Notes: generated by a model from the letters alone, not told the origin. Positions 14,765 to 22,556 are shown, numbered from the stretch's first letter. The stretch: DNA of 25,634 bases from an uncultured Lachnospiraceae bacterium (GCA_910587295.1 CAJULP010000093.1:1-25634), one strand, 5' to 3'. Made by a program: numbers and translations.

Positions 14765-15866
14765 AATGACAATTAGAGATATTGCGAAAAGGTGTGGCGT
14801 GGGGATCGGCACGGTTTCAAGGGCGATCAATAACCATCCGGATATCAATCCGGACACGAAACGGATGGTGATGGATGTAATTAGGGAAACCGGGTTTGTT
14901 CCCAATAACAGCGCCAGGAACTTAAAAAGAACGGACGCCAGATGCATTGCGGTGCTGGTTAAAGGGATCACGAATCCCTTTTTTAGTTCTGCGGTGAAGG
15001 TGATAGAAAAGGAAGTCCAAAAGAAGAAGTATACCATGGTCATGCAGCATGTGGAGTCTTATGAGAATGAGCTGGAAGCGGCCTTGGAGCTTGTGAAGGA
15101 AAAAAGGCTCCGGGGAATCATTTTTTTAGGAGGGTCTTATCATCATGATAAGGAACAGCTCTCTATGTTGAAGGTTCCCTTTGTGTTTTGTACCATCGGA
15201 ACGGCTGAGGAGACAGAAGAAAACCGGGCCTATTCCAATATTGCGGTGGATGACAGGAAGGAAAGCATGAAAATAGTTGATCATCTGTTAAAGATGGGCC
15301 ACCGGAGGATTGCGATCATTACCGAAGGGGCAAAGGGGGAGTCGGTAGGACAGCTGCGCCTTCAGGGATATCGGGACGCCCATGAGGCCCGGGGGATCAC
15401 AGTGGACGAGACATTGGTTTATGAGGTACGGGAAAAAGACGATCCTTATACCATGAAAAACGGCTATCGGATGGCAAAAGAGATTTTGCGGTCTAAAACA
15501 CGGTTCACTGCGGTTTTTGCCATTGCGGATCATTTGGCGGTGGGGGTGTGCAGGGCGCTTTATGAAGCGGGGCTTAAAGTTCCCGAGGATGTTTCCGTTG
15601 CCGGGTTTGACGGTCTTGCGATCGGGGAGTATTACACGCCCCAGCTGACTACCATCAGCCAGCCGGTGGAGCGGATGGCAAAGGAAACAGTACAGTTGTT
15701 ATTAAATGTGATCTCCGGCAAGGCAGCCCACCAGCAGATCATCTTTCCGGGAGAGCTGATCCTGCGGGAATCCACGGCAAAGCCGCCGGATGGGGATGTT
15801 GTTTTCGAAGGCGGCCATCAGGAAAAGAAGGTGGATCCTATGAACGGCCTGCCATTGAAATACTAG
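14757..15866 (+). CDS. LacI/GalR-family transcriptional regulator
   Basis: A 369-residue repressor with N-terminal helix-turn-helix TIRDIAKRCGVGIGTVSRAIN (about 4-24), hinge helix region ending SARNLKR, and a periplasmic-binding-protein-like ligand domain (IAVLVKGITNPFFS, GIIFLGG, VAVDDRKESM, HRRIAIIT, TAVFAIADHLAVGVCRAL, DVSVAGFDGLAIGEYYTPQLTTI). It is co-transcribed with malQ, with which it overlaps by 8 nt, and AAGGAA lies 6 nt before the ATG. It probably represses malQ and itself through the 13220 operator and responds to a maltodextrin-derived sugar (inferred). About 30 residues after RESTAKPP are longer than usual and overlap the convergent CYTH gene in antisense. Confidence 0.9.
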   Translation: MGEMTIRDIAKRCGVGIGTVSRAINNHPDINPDTKRMVMDVIRETGFVPNNSARNLKRTDARCIAVLVKGITNPFFSSAVKVIEKEVQKKKYTMVMQHVESYENELEAALELVKEKRLRGIIFLGGSYHHDKEQLSMLKVPFVFCTIGTAEETEENRAYSNIAVDDRKESMKIVDHLLKMGHRRIAIITEGAKGESVGQLRLQGYRDAHEARGITVDETLVYEVREKDDPYTMKNGYRMAKEILRSKTRFTAVFAIADHLAVGVCRALYEAGLKVPEDVSVAGFDGLAIGEYYTPQLTTISQPVERMAKETVQLLLNVISGKAAHQQIIFPGELILRESTAKPPDGDVVFEGGHQEKKVDPMNGLPLKY

Positions 15867-16332
15867 AGTTATGGTATCTGGGGTCATTTGTCACATCCTC
15901 CATAAGCCATGAAGGGGGAAGAAAGGCGTTTGCCATCTCTTCATCCGGAAATTCCACTTCCGCAATGACAAGGGGAGAAAGGGGCGGGTCAAAAATATCC
16001 AGTTCTATTTTCAGGTTTAAAGGCTGCAAGGGCACAGAAAATCCTTCCGCAAAAACAGGCTTTTCAATAGGGATCAGGTACCGCTTTTTAGAGATTATGG
16101 TGCCGTCTGCTTTAGGAAGGAGATGCCTGTAGGCCTGTTCGTTCAGGGGAAGATTGTATTCTTCCCGGGTCATAAGCCCTTTTCCCTTGTAGGTCATATA
16201 GTAGTCGTTATTTTGACGTCGGATGCGGATCACCGGGTCGGTGCATAGATAGGCCTGTTCTAAGAAGAGACATTCGTAGGAAGAAAGATCGTCTGGCAGT
16301 TTCTGGATTAAAAATTTTCGTTCGATTTCCAT
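15838..16332 (-). CDS. CYTH-domain protein (triphosphate tunnel metalloenzyme)
   Basis: A 164-residue member of the CYTH (CyaB-thiamine triphosphatase) superfamily, whose beta-tunnel hydrolyses or transfers triphosphates such as inorganic triphosphate or thiamine triphosphate. The signature ExExK is at the N-terminus (MEIERKF; E2, E4, K6). Basic and acidic tunnel residues follow in VIRIRRQNNDYYMTYKGKG, LKIELDIFD and VIAEVEFPDEE. The ATG at 16332 is chosen: AAAGGA lies 6 nt upstream and it places ExExK at the N-terminus, whereas an earlier TTG at 16347 overlaps the ribosome site. The gene ends inside the 3' end of the lacI-type gene (29-nt convergent overlap). The substrate is not predictable. 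Confidence 0.88.
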   Translation of the reverse strand: MEIERKFLIQKLPDDLSSYECLFLEQAYLCTDPVIRIRRQNNDYYMTYKGKGLMTREEYNLPLNEQAYRHLLPKADGTIISKKRYLIPIEKPVFAEGFSVPLQPLNLKIELDIFDPPLSPLVIAEVEFPDEEMANAFLPPSWLMEDVTNDPRYHNSSISMAGRS

Positions 16333-16362
16333 GGGAGTTCCTTTCAAGATTAGAATACCTCT

Positions 16363-16391
16363 ATTTTAAAATGAATTGCGGGCAAAATCAA
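16363..16391 (-). promoter_or_regulatory. Sigma-A promoter of the CYTH gene
   Basis: On the minus strand TTGATT (complement of 16386-16391), 17 bp, TAAAAT (complement of 16363-16368), 30 bp before the start codon. Confidence 0.65.
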
Positions 16392-16430
16392 TAGGGGAAA
16401 CTGCATGGGCCTTGTTTAGAAATATTTAAT

Positions 16431-16459
16431 TTGGAAATCAATGTCTGTGGTGGTAAAAT
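16431..16459 (+). promoter_or_regulatory. Sigma-A promoter of the DJ-1/CBS/greA operon
   Basis: TTGGAA (16431-16436), 17 bp, TAAAAT (16454-16459), 49 bp before the ATG at 16509. It is divergent from the CYTH promoter; the two -35 boxes are about 39 bp apart. Confidence 0.65.
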
Positions 16460-16508
16460 AATAACATAGATATGTGTGTGAAGAAATCGCACGGAAATGG
16501 GGTGTAAC

Positions 16509-17060
16509 ATGAGCAAGGTATGTGTATTTTTTGGTACAGGCTTTGAGGAGATTGAAGCTTTAACGGTGGTGGATATCCTGCGCAGGGCTGGGATTGAGAC
16601 CGACATGGTGTCCGTGATGGATCAGCGGACAGTAATGGGTTCCCACCAGATTCCGGTGGTCATGGACAAGCTGCTTTCGGAAGTGGACTTTGGCAGTGTG
16701 GATGTGCTGATTCTGCCGGGAGGTCTTGGCGGAACGAAGAATCTGGAAGCAAATGAAGCGCTGATGGAGCAGGTAGACGCGTTTGCGGGAAACGGAAAGA
16801 TGGTGTGTGCAATCTGTGCGGCGCCTTCCATTTTAGGACACAGGGGGATTTTAAAAGGAAAAAAGGCGATTGCGTATCCGGGTTTTGAAGACCAGCTTAC
16901 GGGCGCACAGGTTGTGGATGAGCCTGCGGTGCGGGACGGAAACATCATAACAGGACGGGGTATGGGATGTTCCATTCCTTTTGCACTTGAAATTTTGAAG
17001 TACTTGACAGATGAAGAAACGGCAAAAGAAATGGCGGAAAAGATTGTTTATCAGTCTTAA
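16509..17060 (+). CDS. DJ-1/PfpI (ThiJ) family protein
   Basis: A 183-residue cytosolic protein of the DJ-1 clade, linked to glyoxal/methylglyoxal or protein deglycase activity, chaperone activity or redox sensing. The catalytic elements match DJ-1: GFEEIEALTVVDILRRAGI with E16 (equivalent of human E18), the LILPGGLGG loop, and nucleophile C103 in VCAICAAPSILG. The C-terminal GRGMGCSIPFALEIL places a cysteine where DJ-1 proteins often have TSRGPGT. The ATG at 16509 has GGGGTG 4 nt upstream; an in-frame ATG at 16497 would overlap that site. A CBS-domain gene follows by 26 nt. The exact activity is uncertain because this family is repeatedly reassigned. Confidence 0.9.
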   Translation: MSKVCVFFGTGFEEIEALTVVDILRRAGIETDMVSVMDQRTVMGSHQIPVVMDKLLSEVDFGSVDVLILPGGLGGTKNLEANEALMEQVDAFAGNGKMVCAICAAPSILGHRGILKGKKAIAYPGFEDQLTGAQVVDEPAVRDGNIITGRGMGCSIPFALEILKYLTDEETAKEMAEKIVYQS

Positions 17061-17086
17061 AGTATGTAGGCAGGGAAGGTTATTAA

Positions 17087-17545
17087 ATGAACATTTTATT
17101 TTTCTTGACACCTAAAAGTGAGGTGGCATATCTTTACGATACGGATTCTTTAGCGCAGGCGTTGGAAAAGATGGAAAGCCACAGGTATTCGGCCATTCCG
17201 ATCATTGGGGAAGTAAGTGGGAAGTACCTTGGTACGTTGACAGAAGGGGATTTGCTTTGGCACATCAAAAATAGCGATCGTTATTCACTGGAAGACGCAA
17301 GATACATATCGGTTATGGAAGTAAAGCGGAACCGTGATAACGAACCGGTGGAAGCGGATGCGGATATGGATGACCTGATCAATAAGGCCATGAACCAGAA
17401 TTTTGTTCCGGTGGTAGACGGAGAGCAATGCTTTATCGGTATTATTAAAAGAAAAGATATCATTCAGTATCTGACGTCAAGGCTGATGGCGGCAAAGGCG
17501 GCAATGCTTGTGGGGCAGAGCGGAAAAGAGGTAAGGAATGTATAA
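17087..17545 (+). CDS. CBS-domain pair protein
   Basis: A 152-residue protein made almost entirely of two CBS motifs, about 17-70 (DTDSLAQALEKMESHRYSAIPIIGE, YLGTLTEGDLLWHI) and 75-140 (SVMEVKRN, DMDDLINKAMNQNFVPVVDGEQCFIGIIKRKDIIQYL). Such stand-alone CBS pairs bind adenine nucleotides (AMP, ATP, SAM or c-di-AMP) and act as energy or second-messenger sensors. The target here is unknown. GGGAAGG lies 7 nt before the ATG. The final 8 nt overlap the start of the GreA-family gene, a tight coupling that may reflect shared use under stress or entry into sporulation. Confidence 0.9.
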   Translation: MNILFFLTPKSEVAYLYDTDSLAQALEKMESHRYSAIPIIGEVSGKYLGTLTEGDLLWHIKNSDRYSLEDARYISVMEVKRNRDNEPVEADADMDDLINKAMNQNFVPVVDGEQCFIGIIKRKDIIQYLTSRLMAAKAAMLVGQSGKEVRNV

Positions 17546-18041
17546 TCAGTTGACCCAAAAAGATATCGAAGCCATGGAAGCTGAAATAGAAGAAAGAAAA
17601 TTAGTGGTCCGCCCCAAGCTTTTAGAATCGGTAAAAGAGGCAAGGGCTCATGGTGATCTGAGCGAAAATTTTGAGTATTACGCCGCAAAAAGGGAAAAAA
17701 ATAAAAATGAAAGCCGTATCCGTTTTTTGGAGCGGATGATCAAAACGGCAAAAGTCATACCGGATGATTCGAAGGAAGATGAGATCGGCATGAACAATAC
17801 GGTGGAAGTCGAGTTTGAAGAGGATCATACCATCGAGCGGTACAAGATCGTGACCACCATGCGGGGCAATTCTTTAGAAGGTTTGATCAGCGTGGAATCG
17901 CCCATCGGCAAAGCGCTTATGGGCCATAAAGCAGGCGACCGCGTGTATGTTAAGGTCAATGACAGCTACGGATATTATCTGATCGTTAAGTCAATTGAAA
18001 ATACGGAAGACGACGGCAGTGACAAGCTCCGGAGCTTTTAA
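17538..18041 (+). CDS. greA: GreA/GreB-family transcription elongation factor
   Basis: A 167-residue factor that enters the secondary channel of RNA polymerase and stimulates cleavage of backtracked transcripts. The N-terminal coiled coil (about 1-75) carries the acidic tip motif in ARAHGDLSENFEYYAAKREK. The C-terminal FKBP-like domain includes NTVEVEFEEDH, SVESPIGKALMGHKAGDRVYVKV. The start overlaps the CBS gene, and GAGG lies 7 nt before the ATG. Total length and motif order match GreA. Some Lachnospiraceae carry more than one GreA-like gene, so this may be an accessory paralogue rather than the only copy. Confidence 0.9.
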   Translation: MYNQLTQKDIEAMEAEIEERKLVVRPKLLESVKEARAHGDLSENFEYYAAKREKNKNESRIRFLERMIKTAKVIPDDSKEDEIGMNNTVEVEFEEDHTIERYKIVTTMRGNSLEGLISVESPIGKALMGHKAGDRVYVKVNDSYGYYLIVKSIENTEDDGSDKLRSF

Positions 18042-18133
18042 AAGTTAAGGAAAAAGTTACCATAATATTTTCTGGAACACCGTTAATACTATGAACAAGA
18101 TAAGTGATACGAAAACGCTTTGAACGAAGAAAA

Positions 18134-18171
18134 TCTTCAGGATAAGCAATTCGGAAAGCTTATCTTGAAGA
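18134..18171 (+). repeat. 14-bp hairpin between greA and the spore-protein gene
   Basis: TCTTCAGGATAAGC (18134-18147) pairs with GCTTATCTTGAAGA (18158-18171), with one G-U, around a 10-nt loop. No U tract follows, so it is not a canonical terminator. It lies 43 nt before the SASP start codon and could sit in that mRNA leader. I searched 18042-18200 for a sigma-G promoter and found no good match to both boxes. Confidence 0.6.
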
Positions 18172-18214
18172 GACCGAAACATTGGGTCAAAAATAATAAC
18201 GGAGGTGAAAGAAG

Positions 18215-18415
18215 ATGGCAAGCAACAAGACGAATAGAGTAGAAGTTCCTGAAGCTAAGGCTGCTATGGATCGTTTCAAAACAGAAGTTGCTTCTGAGCT
18301 TGGTGTTAACTTAAAAGAAGGCTACAACGGCGATTTAACATCCAAGGAAGCAGGTTCTATCGGTGGCGAGATGGTTCGTAGGATGATCAAAAAGCAAGAA
18401 GAACAGATGAAGTAA
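18215..18415 (+). CDS. Alpha/beta-type small acid-soluble spore protein (SASP)
   Basis: A 66-residue DNA-binding protein that coats the forespore chromosome and protects it from UV, heat and peroxide, then serves as an amino-acid reserve at germination. Family signatures are the EVPEAKAAMDRFKTEVASELGV block and the conserved C-terminal half GYNGDLTSKEAGSIGGEMVRRMI. The germination protease (GPR) cleavage context is KTE|VASE. A near-perfect GGAGGTGA lies 6 nt before the ATG, consistent with very high expression. It has its own strong terminator. It is direct evidence that the host forms endospores. Sigma-G control is expected from the family but not demonstrated here. Confidence 0.97.
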   Translation: MASNKTNRVEVPEAKAAMDRFKTEVASELGVNLKEGYNGDLTSKEAGSIGGEMVRRMIKKQEEQMK

Positions 18416-18447
18416 CTTCGGCTTTTCGATAAGAATTGTAAATGAAA

Positions 18448-18490
18448 ATAAAAATGGTCCGTCTGCATGGTGCAGGCGGATCATTTTTAT
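18448..18490 (+). terminator. Intrinsic terminator after the SASP gene
   Basis: A 20-bp stem with two G-U pairs (arms 18448-18467 and 18471-18490), core GGTCCGTCTGCA, TGG loop, flanked by A and T runs. The symmetry would let it work in both directions. Confidence 0.93.
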
Positions 18491-18523
18491 TAGGCAGAAG
18501 TATGATCCTGATACAAATTTACG

Positions 18524-18552
18524 TTGTGAAAATCGTAAGTATATGACATAAT
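18524..18552 (+). promoter_or_regulatory. Sigma-A promoter of cutC
   Basis: TTGTGA (18524-18529), 17 bp, CATAAT (18547-18552), 46 bp before the cutC ATG. The leader contains a small GC hairpin, CCGCG-GTA-CGCGG (18565-18577), just before the GGAGG ribosome site (18587-18591). Confidence 0.6.
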
Positions 18553-18598
18553 ATACATATTCTTCCGCGGTACGCGGTGGGGAAATGGAGGCGGAGCT

Positions 18599-19351
18599 AT
18601 GAAAAACTACTTACTGGAAGTTTGTGTGGACAGTGCGGAGAGTGCCTGTATTGCAGCGCAAAACGGCGCTGACAGGCTGGAGCTTTGCTCTAATCTGGTC
18701 ATTGGCGGTACAACGCCTACCCTGGCTTTGTTTGAGGAGATCCGTAAAAATTGTGATATCCTGATCAATGTGCTGATCAGGCCGCGGTTTGGGGATTTTT
18801 GCTACAGTGAAAAAGAGTATGAGGTGATCAAAGGGGAAATCCGGCAGTTTGTGAAAGCAGGTGCGGACGGTGTGGTGATCGGTTTCCTGAAAGCAGACGG
18901 AAGCCTTGACTGTGAGCGGATGAAAGAGTGTATTGCTTTGACGGAGGGGAAGCATGTGACGCTGCACAGGGCATTTGATGTGTGCCGGGCTCCTTATGAG
19001 GCACTGAAACAGTCAGTGGAGCTTGGGGTGAATACGATCTTGACTTCCGGACAGGAAAAAGACTGCCTGACGGGGTTATCCTGCCTAAAGGAATTGACGG
19101 CGGCAGCGGCAGATAGGATTTCTATCATGGCGGGAAGCGGCGTATGTCCGGATAATATGAAGCAGCTTCATGAAGAAGCGGGAATCCGGCATTTTCATAT
19201 GTCCGGCAAAAAGGTGCTGGCAAGTAAGATGGAGTACCGGAAAGAAAATGTTCCCATGGGCCTTCCGGCGTTTAGCGAGTTTGAGATCTGGCAGACAGAC
19301 GGAAAGAAGGTGGCCCGGGGAGCGGAGATTTTGAAAATGATGCAATTTTGA
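18599..19351 (+). CDS. cutC: CutC family protein (putative copper homeostasis)
   Basis: A 250-residue TIM-barrel protein of the CutC family, named for copper tolerance in Escherichia coli; later work questioned that role, so the biochemical function is open. Typical motifs: LEVCVDSAESACIAAQNGADRLELCSNL near the N-terminus, GGTTPTLALFEEIRK, VLIRPRFGDFCYSEKEYEVI, ADGVVIGFL, VTLHRAFDVC, ILTSGQ, IMAGSGV and HFHMSGKK. GGAGG lies 7 nt before the ATG. The last codons and the stop lie inside a short tandem duplication (see 19334). No metal-transport or sensor gene is adjacent, so context does not support copper specifically. Confidence 0.92.
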   Translation: MKNYLLEVCVDSAESACIAAQNGADRLELCSNLVIGGTTPTLALFEEIRKNCDILINVLIRPRFGDFCYSEKEYEVIKGEIRQFVKAGADGVVIGFLKADGSLDCERMKECIALTEGKHVTLHRAFDVCRAPYEALKQSVELGVNTILTSGQEKDCLTGLSCLKELTAAAADRISIMAGSGVCPDNMKQLHEEAGIRHFHMSGKKVLASKMEYRKENVPMGLPAFSEFEIWQTDGKKVARGAEILKMMQF

Positions 19352-19375
19352 TGCCAAAATGATGCAACTTTGATG
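19334..19375 (+). repeat. Tandem duplication across the cutC stop codon
   Basis: AAAATGATGCAATTTTGATG (19334-19353) is repeated 22 bp later (19356-19375) with one mismatch. The first copy encodes the cutC C-terminus (KMMQF stop). The second lies in the untranslated spacer, so the protein is unaffected. Confidence 0.7.
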
Positions 19376-19433
19376 TGCCGGTATTGTACAGTAAGCAAAG
19401 AACAATATCGTCTTTCAAAGAGGGGTAGTATCT

Positions 19434-21650
19434 ATGAGAAAACAGTTACGACATTTCCGGAAAAAATTGCTTTTATCCGCTGCCGTGCTCAGCCTGCCGG
19501 GACTCATCTTATTTGGCAGTCTGGGAAAGGAACGAAAAGAAACCGAACCTTCTATGGATGAAGACGGTTACTATCTGTTGTACACCAGGAACGATTTCCG
19601 CTGGTTTACCACTACGGTCAATGATGGAAACCAGGATATTAACGTCCGTCTGGGAGGGGATCTTATTTTGAACGATACGGATCGGTGGGAAGACTGGGCG
19701 GATACCCCTCCGGATTATGGCTATGCCCCGATGACCTATTATAATGGACATTTTGATGGCAACGGGTATGCGCTGGAAGGATACAATGCCAGAAACGGGA
19801 AATGGCTGGCGTCAATTTTTACCATATTGGAGGAGGACGCCAGGATCACGGACCTTGAAATCCGTAACAGCGTCTTTTATACGACCTTGGAGGACAGCGG
19901 ATATGAAGACAATGATGAGGAGACTGATGTGGTCATTGCCGCCGCCTTATGTCACACCAATTACGGTCTCATAGAGAATTGCGACGTGCAGGGAAAAGTG
20001 GTGGGGGCATGGAAAGCAGGCGGCATTGCCGGCATCAATTACGGTGAAATGATAAACTGCCGGTTTACGGGAACCCTGGAGGCCGGAACGGATCAGAGCA
20101 CGGAGCTGCCCGAAAAACCTTTGGCCGTCAGTACTTTATATGCTGGCGGAATCTGCTGTTCCAATTATGGAAGGATCCGCGGCTGCATCAATGAGGCAAC
20201 GGTGACGTTGAAAACGCTTTCTGATGCTTTTCCCATGGAGGCTTATGCCGCAGGGGGAATCACCGGACGGCTGGGGCAGGATGGAACCGTCGAAAATTCA
20301 CAAAACATGGGAAAGGTCACATCCGTCCAGCTTGCAGGAGGGATTGCCGGGGCAAGCTGGGGAACGATCGGCCAATGTAGCAACAATGGGAATGTTTTCG
20401 TTGGGCAGGTAGAAAGAGAATATACAGAATCTCTGATCAGTGCGGGGATTTGCGCATCCAACGGCGGTGTGGTGGACACCTGCCTGAACACAGGGAAGGT
20501 TGGTGTTGAACAGAAGTACCTGAGTTTTTATGCCCCAATTTACGGAATTGCCTGCAACACGGTCAATCCCAGTGACGGCGTGACGAAAAACAGCTATTAC
20601 CTGAAAGAAAACGTCTCCCAGGATTACCGTCAGTCTGGCGTGTATAAGCTTTCTTTGGCGGATACACCGGATTTTCCGGCATATCTTTCCGGGGAAAAAA
20701 GGATAGAGGACGCGGATACCTGGGAACTGCTTACAGAGCTGCCCGGTTATGCGGGAACGGACCAGGAGGATTACATTCATTTGGAATTTGGGCCTTCGGA
20801 GGATGTGAGGTATGAAGCGGCACCTGGAGACAGCCTTTGGAGTATTGCGGAAAAGTTCTACGGGGATGGAAATCTCTACGGCTTGTTGGAGCGGAGCGGG
20901 ATGGCGGAGACAAAGGATATGCTCATCCCGGGTGAGGAAATTTTGGTACCCCATAAAGACTATTATCTGCTGTGCCAAAATGACGAAGAGGGATTTACCT
21001 GGTCTTACTGCCGGCTTCCTTCCGGTGAGTCTTGTCCTACCAGTTATTTTGCCGCAAAGCCTGTGGACTGGTACTATGGAAATATGCATTTTGACGCTAA
21101 TTTCGGGGTGGACACCCTGTGGCCTAAGGATCTGGAAAAAGGGCATGATGCCCCGGCGGCGGATATCCGTATCTTTTACCGGCTGGATGCAAACCCGGAA
21201 GGGGATTTTTGGAGTGCGGATTGGGAGGCGGCAAAGGAGCGTATCAGAAATAACGCCTTTTCCACCTGCGGCGGCGCAATAGGAGGCCTGCGGTTTTACC
21301 GGTATAGGCTGGATAATGGTGAAAGCCTTTATGGCTTGTCTTTCCTGCTTTATCGAAAGAGCGGCACGGTAAAATGTGCGGCATTCTATCGTCTTTGTGA
21401 CAATATGACAGCGGAATTTATCGGTGTGGAACCGGTGGAGGAGCAAGAGCATGTCTTAGAGCGCGTGCGTTATCTGGCAGCTAAGGTTGACACGACCTGT
21501 CAGATTGAAGAAGCCCAGTATGACCCGGACGAATTTTATGGAAAGGAAAACTGGGATTTCCCACTGATCCATAATCCATTTGCCATTGCGCTGGCTTACA
21601 GTAAGGACGCAGAGTGCGATTCCTACATGCTTTTTACGGGGGCACAGTAA
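19434..21650 (+). CDS. Secreted GLUG-repeat / LysM surface protein
   Basis: A 738-residue exported protein. The N-terminus has a basic start (MRKQLRHFRKKLL) and a hydrophobic stretch to about residue 30, a signal peptide or anchor without a lipobox cysteine. Residues 45-165 include VRLGGDLILND and HFDGNGYALEGY, typical of beta-helix entry regions. Residues about 165-360 hold GLUG-type repeats (AGGIAGINYGEMINC, AGGICCSNYGRIRGC, AGGITGRLGQDGTVENS, AGGIAGASWGTIGQCS, SAGICASNGGVVDTC). A LysM peptidoglycan-binding domain is at about 459-508 (APGDSLWSIAEKFYGDGNLYGLLERSG, IPGEEILVP). The last 230 residues match nothing I recognise. It is probably anchored to the cell wall through LysM and displays a beta-helix. 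The ATG has AGAGGGG 8 nt upstream. It converges on the AraC gene with a 14-bp gap. Confidence 0.85.
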   Translation: MRKQLRHFRKKLLLSAAVLSLPGLILFGSLGKERKETEPSMDEDGYYLLYTRNDFRWFTTTVNDGNQDINVRLGGDLILNDTDRWEDWADTPPDYGYAPMTYYNGHFDGNGYALEGYNARNGKWLASIFTILEEDARITDLEIRNSVFYTTLEDSGYEDNDEETDVVIAAALCHTNYGLIENCDVQGKVVGAWKAGGIAGINYGEMINCRFTGTLEAGTDQSTELPEKPLAVSTLYAGGICCSNYGRIRGCINEATVTLKTLSDAFPMEAYAAGGITGRLGQDGTVENSQNMGKVTSVQLAGGIAGASWGTIGQCSNNGNVFVGQVEREYTESLISAGICASNGGVVDTCLNTGKVGVEQKYLSFYAPIYGIACNTVNPSDGVTKNSYYLKENVSQDYRQSGVYKLSLADTPDFPAYLSGEKRIEDADTWELLTELPGYAGTDQEDYIHLEFGPSEDVRYEAAPGDSLWSIAEKFYGDGNLYGLLERSGMAETKDMLIPGEEILVPHKDYYLLCQNDEEGFTWSYCRLPSGESCPTSYFAAKPVDWYYGNMHFDANFGVDTLWPKDLEKGHDAPAADIRIFYRLDANPEGDFWSADWEAAKERIRNNAFSTCGGAIGGLRFYRYRLDNGESLYGLSFLLYRKSGTVKCAAFYRLCDNMTAEFIGVEPVEEQEHVLERVRYLAAKVDTTCQIEEAQYDPDEFYGKENWDFPLIHNPFAIALAYSKDAECDSYMLFTGAQ

Positions 21651-21664
21651 GATTTTCCGGCAGG

Positions 21665-22447
21665 TCAACCCCTGCGCCGGTATTCACTGGGCGTTAACCC
21701 CGTAAATTTTTTAAACTGCCGCATAAAATGCAGTTCATTTTCATAACCGCAAAACCCTGCAAGACTGCCAATGCTCATGTTGCTGTTTAACAGATAATAT
21801 TTGGCGAATTTTAACCGTGCGTTTATCATGTCCTGCTGGCAGGAGAGACCAAAAAACTGTTTATATAAATGTTGGAAATAAGAAAGGCTTAAGCACAGAG
21901 ATGCGGCAAGCTCTGGTATGGTTCTTTTTGCGGCAGGGTCATTGTAGATCTGGGTGCGGAGCCTTGAAAAATCCGGGTAATACTTTTGGCTGCCTGGGAA
22001 ATCAAACTGCTTTTCCAGCGATTCCTTGAGAGAATATAAAAATATACGCATAAATGAGTCAAGAGTTTCTTGTTTGTGGGGGGAGGATGAATGATAACTG
22101 TCTGACATCATCCGCACATACTCTGATAATCTGTGAAAATCAAAAGGGTACAGGATCCGGTTAAAAGGAAGAGAAAGGCTTTTAAGAAAAGACAGGTCTT
22201 TCCCGTCCGGAATAAAGTGTATCCAGTCGTCATTATACCCGGGCATGTCACAGCCATAATGAATATAGGTACCGGGCGGGAATAAGATCAGCGCATTCGG
22301 ATGCAGAAAATGGCGCTTTCCCTCTAGCATGATCCATGATTCCCGTTTGATCAGCAGGATAAGATAGTCAGGAACACCTTCCTTATGTTCAATGTTACAT
22401 GGAATAGGGTGGTGGGAATCGTGCCCACAGGTGTTTACAGTTATCAT
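21665..22447 (-). CDS. AraC-family transcriptional regulator
   Basis: A 260-residue regulator with an N-terminal cupin-like sensing domain (about 20-120; PDYLILLIKRESWIMLEGKRHFLHPNALILFPPGTYIHYG) and a C-terminal double helix-turn-helix (about 160-258; RTIPELAASLCLSLSYFQHLYKQFFG, SIGSLAGFCGYENELHFMRQFKKFTGLTPSEYRRR). It is divergent from the GH88-GH43 genes and very probably activates them in response to an oligosaccharide or uronate product. Its promoter overlaps theirs (see 22516-22556). The ATG at 22447 is preceded by an AAGGA-like site. The gene ends 14 bp from the stop of the convergent GLUG/LysM gene with no visible terminator between. Confidence 0.92.
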   Translation of the reverse strand: MITVNTCGHDSHHPIPCNIEHKEGVPDYLILLIKRESWIMLEGKRHFLHPNALILFPPGTYIHYGCDMPGYNDDWIHFIPDGKDLSFLKSLSLPFNRILYPFDFHRLSEYVRMMSDSYHSSSPHKQETLDSFMRIFLYSLKESLEKQFDFPGSQKYYPDFSRLRTQIYNDPAAKRTIPELAASLCLSLSYFQHLYKQFFGLSCQQDMINARLKFAKYYLLNSNMSIGSLAGFCGYENELHFMRQFKKFTGLTPSEYRRRG

Positions 22448-22515
22448 AACGTGTGTTTTCCTTTTCGAATGGCATAAATTTGAAACAAATAAAAGCAGAT
22501 AATATCAGTTGATTA

Positions 22516-22556
22516 CATTGTAAGTCATTGTAAGGAAAGTGTCAAAGGGTTATCAT
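22516..22556. promoter_or_regulatory. Overlapping divergent promoters and 10-bp-phased direct repeat
   Basis: Minus strand, for the AraC gene: TTGACA (complement of 22540-22545), 17 bp, TACAAT (complement of 22517-22522). Plus strand, for GH88: TTGTAA (22528-22533), 17 bp, TATCAT (22551-22556). The direct repeat CATTGTAAG occurs at 22516-22524 and 22526-22534, exactly one helical turn apart, over the minus -10 and the plus -35. That is a plausible AraC-type binding site which could both activate GH88-GH43 and repress its own gene. The rest of 22448-22628 shows nothing further. Confidence 0.6.

Noticed and set aside
18042..18200. CATAATA (18061) and AATACTA (18075) as sigma-G -10 boxes for the spore-protein gene
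   Set aside because: Neither has a matching GAATA-like -35 at 17-18 bp, so I do not call a promoter.
20298..21452. A 384-codon open frame on the minus strand inside the GLUG/LysM gene
   Set aside because: It has no family resemblance, no ribosome site and lies wholly antisense to a gene with clear domains; long antisense frames are common in sequence with this codon use.
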